Part shown: piece after piece, positions 5,763-6,313 of the stretch | How the letters are laid out: each line of letters opens with the position of its first letter | Position numbering within the stretch: the first letter of the stretch is position 1 | DNA from: JANRIC01 sp033765345 | GTDB lineage: Bacteria; Bacteroidota; Bacteroidia; Cytophagales; Microscillaceae | Direction of reading: 5' to 3' | Length of the DNA: 6,313 bases | NCBI GenBank assembly: GCA_033765345.1 | Contig: JANRIC010000094.1 | Location: forward strand, 1-6,313 | Notes under the pieces: generated by a model | What the model was told of the DNA's origin: nothing | Database searches by the model: none | What the model saw: the letters and a program-made list of their open reading frames with translations, nothing else | Translations under genes and position numbers: made by a program

Positions 5763-5790
5763 AAAAAAACCCTATCTAGTGTGAGGGTTT
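5763..5790 (-). terminator. Terminator-like hairpin, leftward
   Basis: AAACCCT (5767-5773) pairs with AGGGTTT (5784-5790) around a 10-nt loop. On the minus strand the stem runs into T7 (the complement of A7 at 5763-5769). It would stop leftward transcription before the promoter of the 75-residue gene. No leftward gene lies to its right within the window. Confidence 0.5.
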
Positions 5791-5960
5791 ATGAAAAGTT
5801 TTCGAATTAATTTCATATTTTCGTCTGACGTTTTGTAGATTTATACCTTGTATTTTAAGAAAAGCGAAATATCAGCCTGCAATATGTTAAGTTATTGAAA
5901 AAATCATTACGTACATACAATAATTTTTGACCTATATTTAACAATGATGATTTGACGATT

Positions 5961-6179
5961 ATGCGATATGATGATTTGGAAGAAAATTATAAGTATACCT
6001 CTTGGGTTGGGTGTGGAGGGTGTTTTATTTATCTAGTATTGTTTTTCTCGACGGGCGCGGTCATTTTAGCACTCGATTTGCCTTCGATGCTCTCGATACC
6101 GATCTTAGCTTTGTTTGTAATGATATGGTTTATTAGCTTCTTGTACGCCCGAAAACTGGATAAAAAAAAACGTGGGTAA
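5961..6179 (+). CDS. Small two-helix membrane protein, 3' end interrupted by IS1-type element
   Basis: The frame from the ATG at 5961 encodes 72 residues. A polar N-terminus (1-14) is followed by a helix at about 16-38 that begins with a VGCGGC motif (16-21), then a short Pro-Ser linker, a second helix at about 44-62 and a basic tail (ARKLDKKKR). It is likely an inner-membrane hairpin with both ends in the cytoplasm. I do not recognise the family. The last codon GGG and the TAA stop lie across the junction with the IS element: positions 6175-6181 (GGTAATG) are the IS tip, so the native C-terminus is missing. The basic tail looks like a natural end, so perhaps only a few residues were lost. 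An in-frame TTG at 5952 is a less likely start. An A9 run at 6162-6170 lies next to the junction. Confidence 0.6.
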   Translation: MRYDDLEENYKYTSWVGCGGCFIYLVLFFSTGAVILALDLPSMLSIPILALFVMIWFISFLYARKLDKKKRG

Positions 6180-6202
6180 TGTTAAAAATTAACTGATTTA
6201 AT

Positions 6203-6210
6203 TATATTTG
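6203..6210 (+). promoter_or_regulatory. -7 promoter element of the IS transposase
   Basis: TATATTTG matches TAnnTTTG exactly and lies 22 bp before the InsA-like start codon, within the left end of the IS. No clear -33 TTG is visible at the expected place. The element thus carries a promoter suited to Bacteroidota hosts. Confidence 0.55.
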
Positions 6211-6232
6211 CATTCCGAAAACTATACTAAAA

Positions 6233-6313
6233 ATGATAACAACTATTCATACTTGTTCAAAATGTGGGAGTACCAATCTTGTACTCAATGGCAAAAATAA
6301 AAGTGGCACCCCT
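6233..6313 (+). CDS. IS1-family InsA-like protein, N-terminal 27 residues (runs off the window)
   Basis: The frame is open from the ATG at 6233 to the window end. It begins with a zinc-finger half (C8-x2-C11) followed by NGK at 19-21 and Gly25. This matches the N-terminus of InsA, the DNA-binding protein of IS1 elements, which has the same C-x2-C, NGK and Gly order. The second Cys pair and the helix-turn-helix would follow beyond the window. In IS1, InsA binds the terminal repeats and is joined to InsB by a -1 frameshift to make the transposase; whether this copy uses a frameshift or a single fused frame cannot be seen. The codon use does not stand out from its neighbours over this short stretch. 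Confidence 0.85.
   Translation, partial: MITTIHTCSKCGSTNLVLNGKNKSGTP

Larger units (their letters stand above)
5633..5960. other. Divergent intergenic region of 328 bp
   Basis: No coding frame is convincing here. From left to right it holds the leftward promoter element at 5661-5668, an imperfect palindrome around CCTAGTTAGG at 5715-5724, a hairpin at 5731-5758 and a terminator-like hairpin at 5763-5790. A possible rightward promoter for the gene at 5961 follows: TAATTTTTG at 5921-5929 (one base longer than TAnnTTTG) with TTG at 5894-5896, 24 bp upstream. The spacing is longer than usual, so this last one is weak. Confidence 0.55.
6175..6313 (+). mobile_element. IS1-family insertion sequence, left end (partial)
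   Basis: From GGTAATG at 6175 the first 26 bases line up without gaps with the left terminal sequence of E. coli IS1 as I recall it, with 19 identities including ACTGATTTA. The start codon of the InsA-like gene lies 58 bp from the tip, close to the geometry of IS1. The element continues past the window edge, so the right inverted repeat and the target duplication cannot be seen. If the duplication is 9 bp, the left copy would be AAAAACGTG at 6166-6174. Confidence 0.8.

Overview
The window looks like an AT-rich chromosomal segment of a Bacteroidota bacterium, possibly a Cytophagales or Cyclobacteriaceae-like marine or soil organism (the family guess is weak). The signs are TAnnTTTG-type -7 promoter elements, start codons without clear Shine-Dalgarno sequences, exported TPR proteins whose predicted mature N-terminus is Gln, and L-fucose genes of the type found in that phylum.

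Left part (1-2676, + strand): at least 15 perfect copies of a 9-bp repeat run to 8 bp before an L-fucose utilisation operon. The operon encodes an SDR-family L-fucose dehydrogenase, a FucP-type L-fucose/H+ symporter and a RhaM-fold mutarotase. The last two overlap by 17 bp. Together they would import L-fucose, interconvert its anomers and oxidise it to fuconolactone, the entry to the non-phosphorylating route to pyruvate and lactate. The later enzymes (lactonase, fuconate dehydratase and so on) are not in view and may lie upstream of position 1.

Middle part (2677-5127): an inverted repeat is followed by a small unrecognised + strand gene that ends inside a strong bidirectional terminator hairpin. 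Next is a MarR-family regulator with a good Bacteroidota -7 element. Convergent to it (7-bp gap) is a two-gene minus-strand operon of exported TPR proteins, with 8 and about 3 repeats. Both end in the same Cys/Trp/Leu-Gly/Cys tail with identical spacing.

Right part (5128-6313): a gap of about 280 bp, then a small unrecognised minus-strand gene with its own -7 element and terminator. A 328-bp divergent intergenic region with two hairpins follows. After it comes a small two-helix membrane protein whose 3' end is interrupted by the left end of an IS1-family insertion sequence. The IS supplies the stop codon of the interrupted gene. The first 27 codons of the InsA-like zinc-finger protein run off the window edge.

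I see no clearly new multi-gene system. The most useful observations are the IS1 junction that rewrites a gene end, the acid-residue change in FucP relative to E. coli, the long 9-bp array touching the fucose operon, and the matched Cys-containing tails of the TPR pair.
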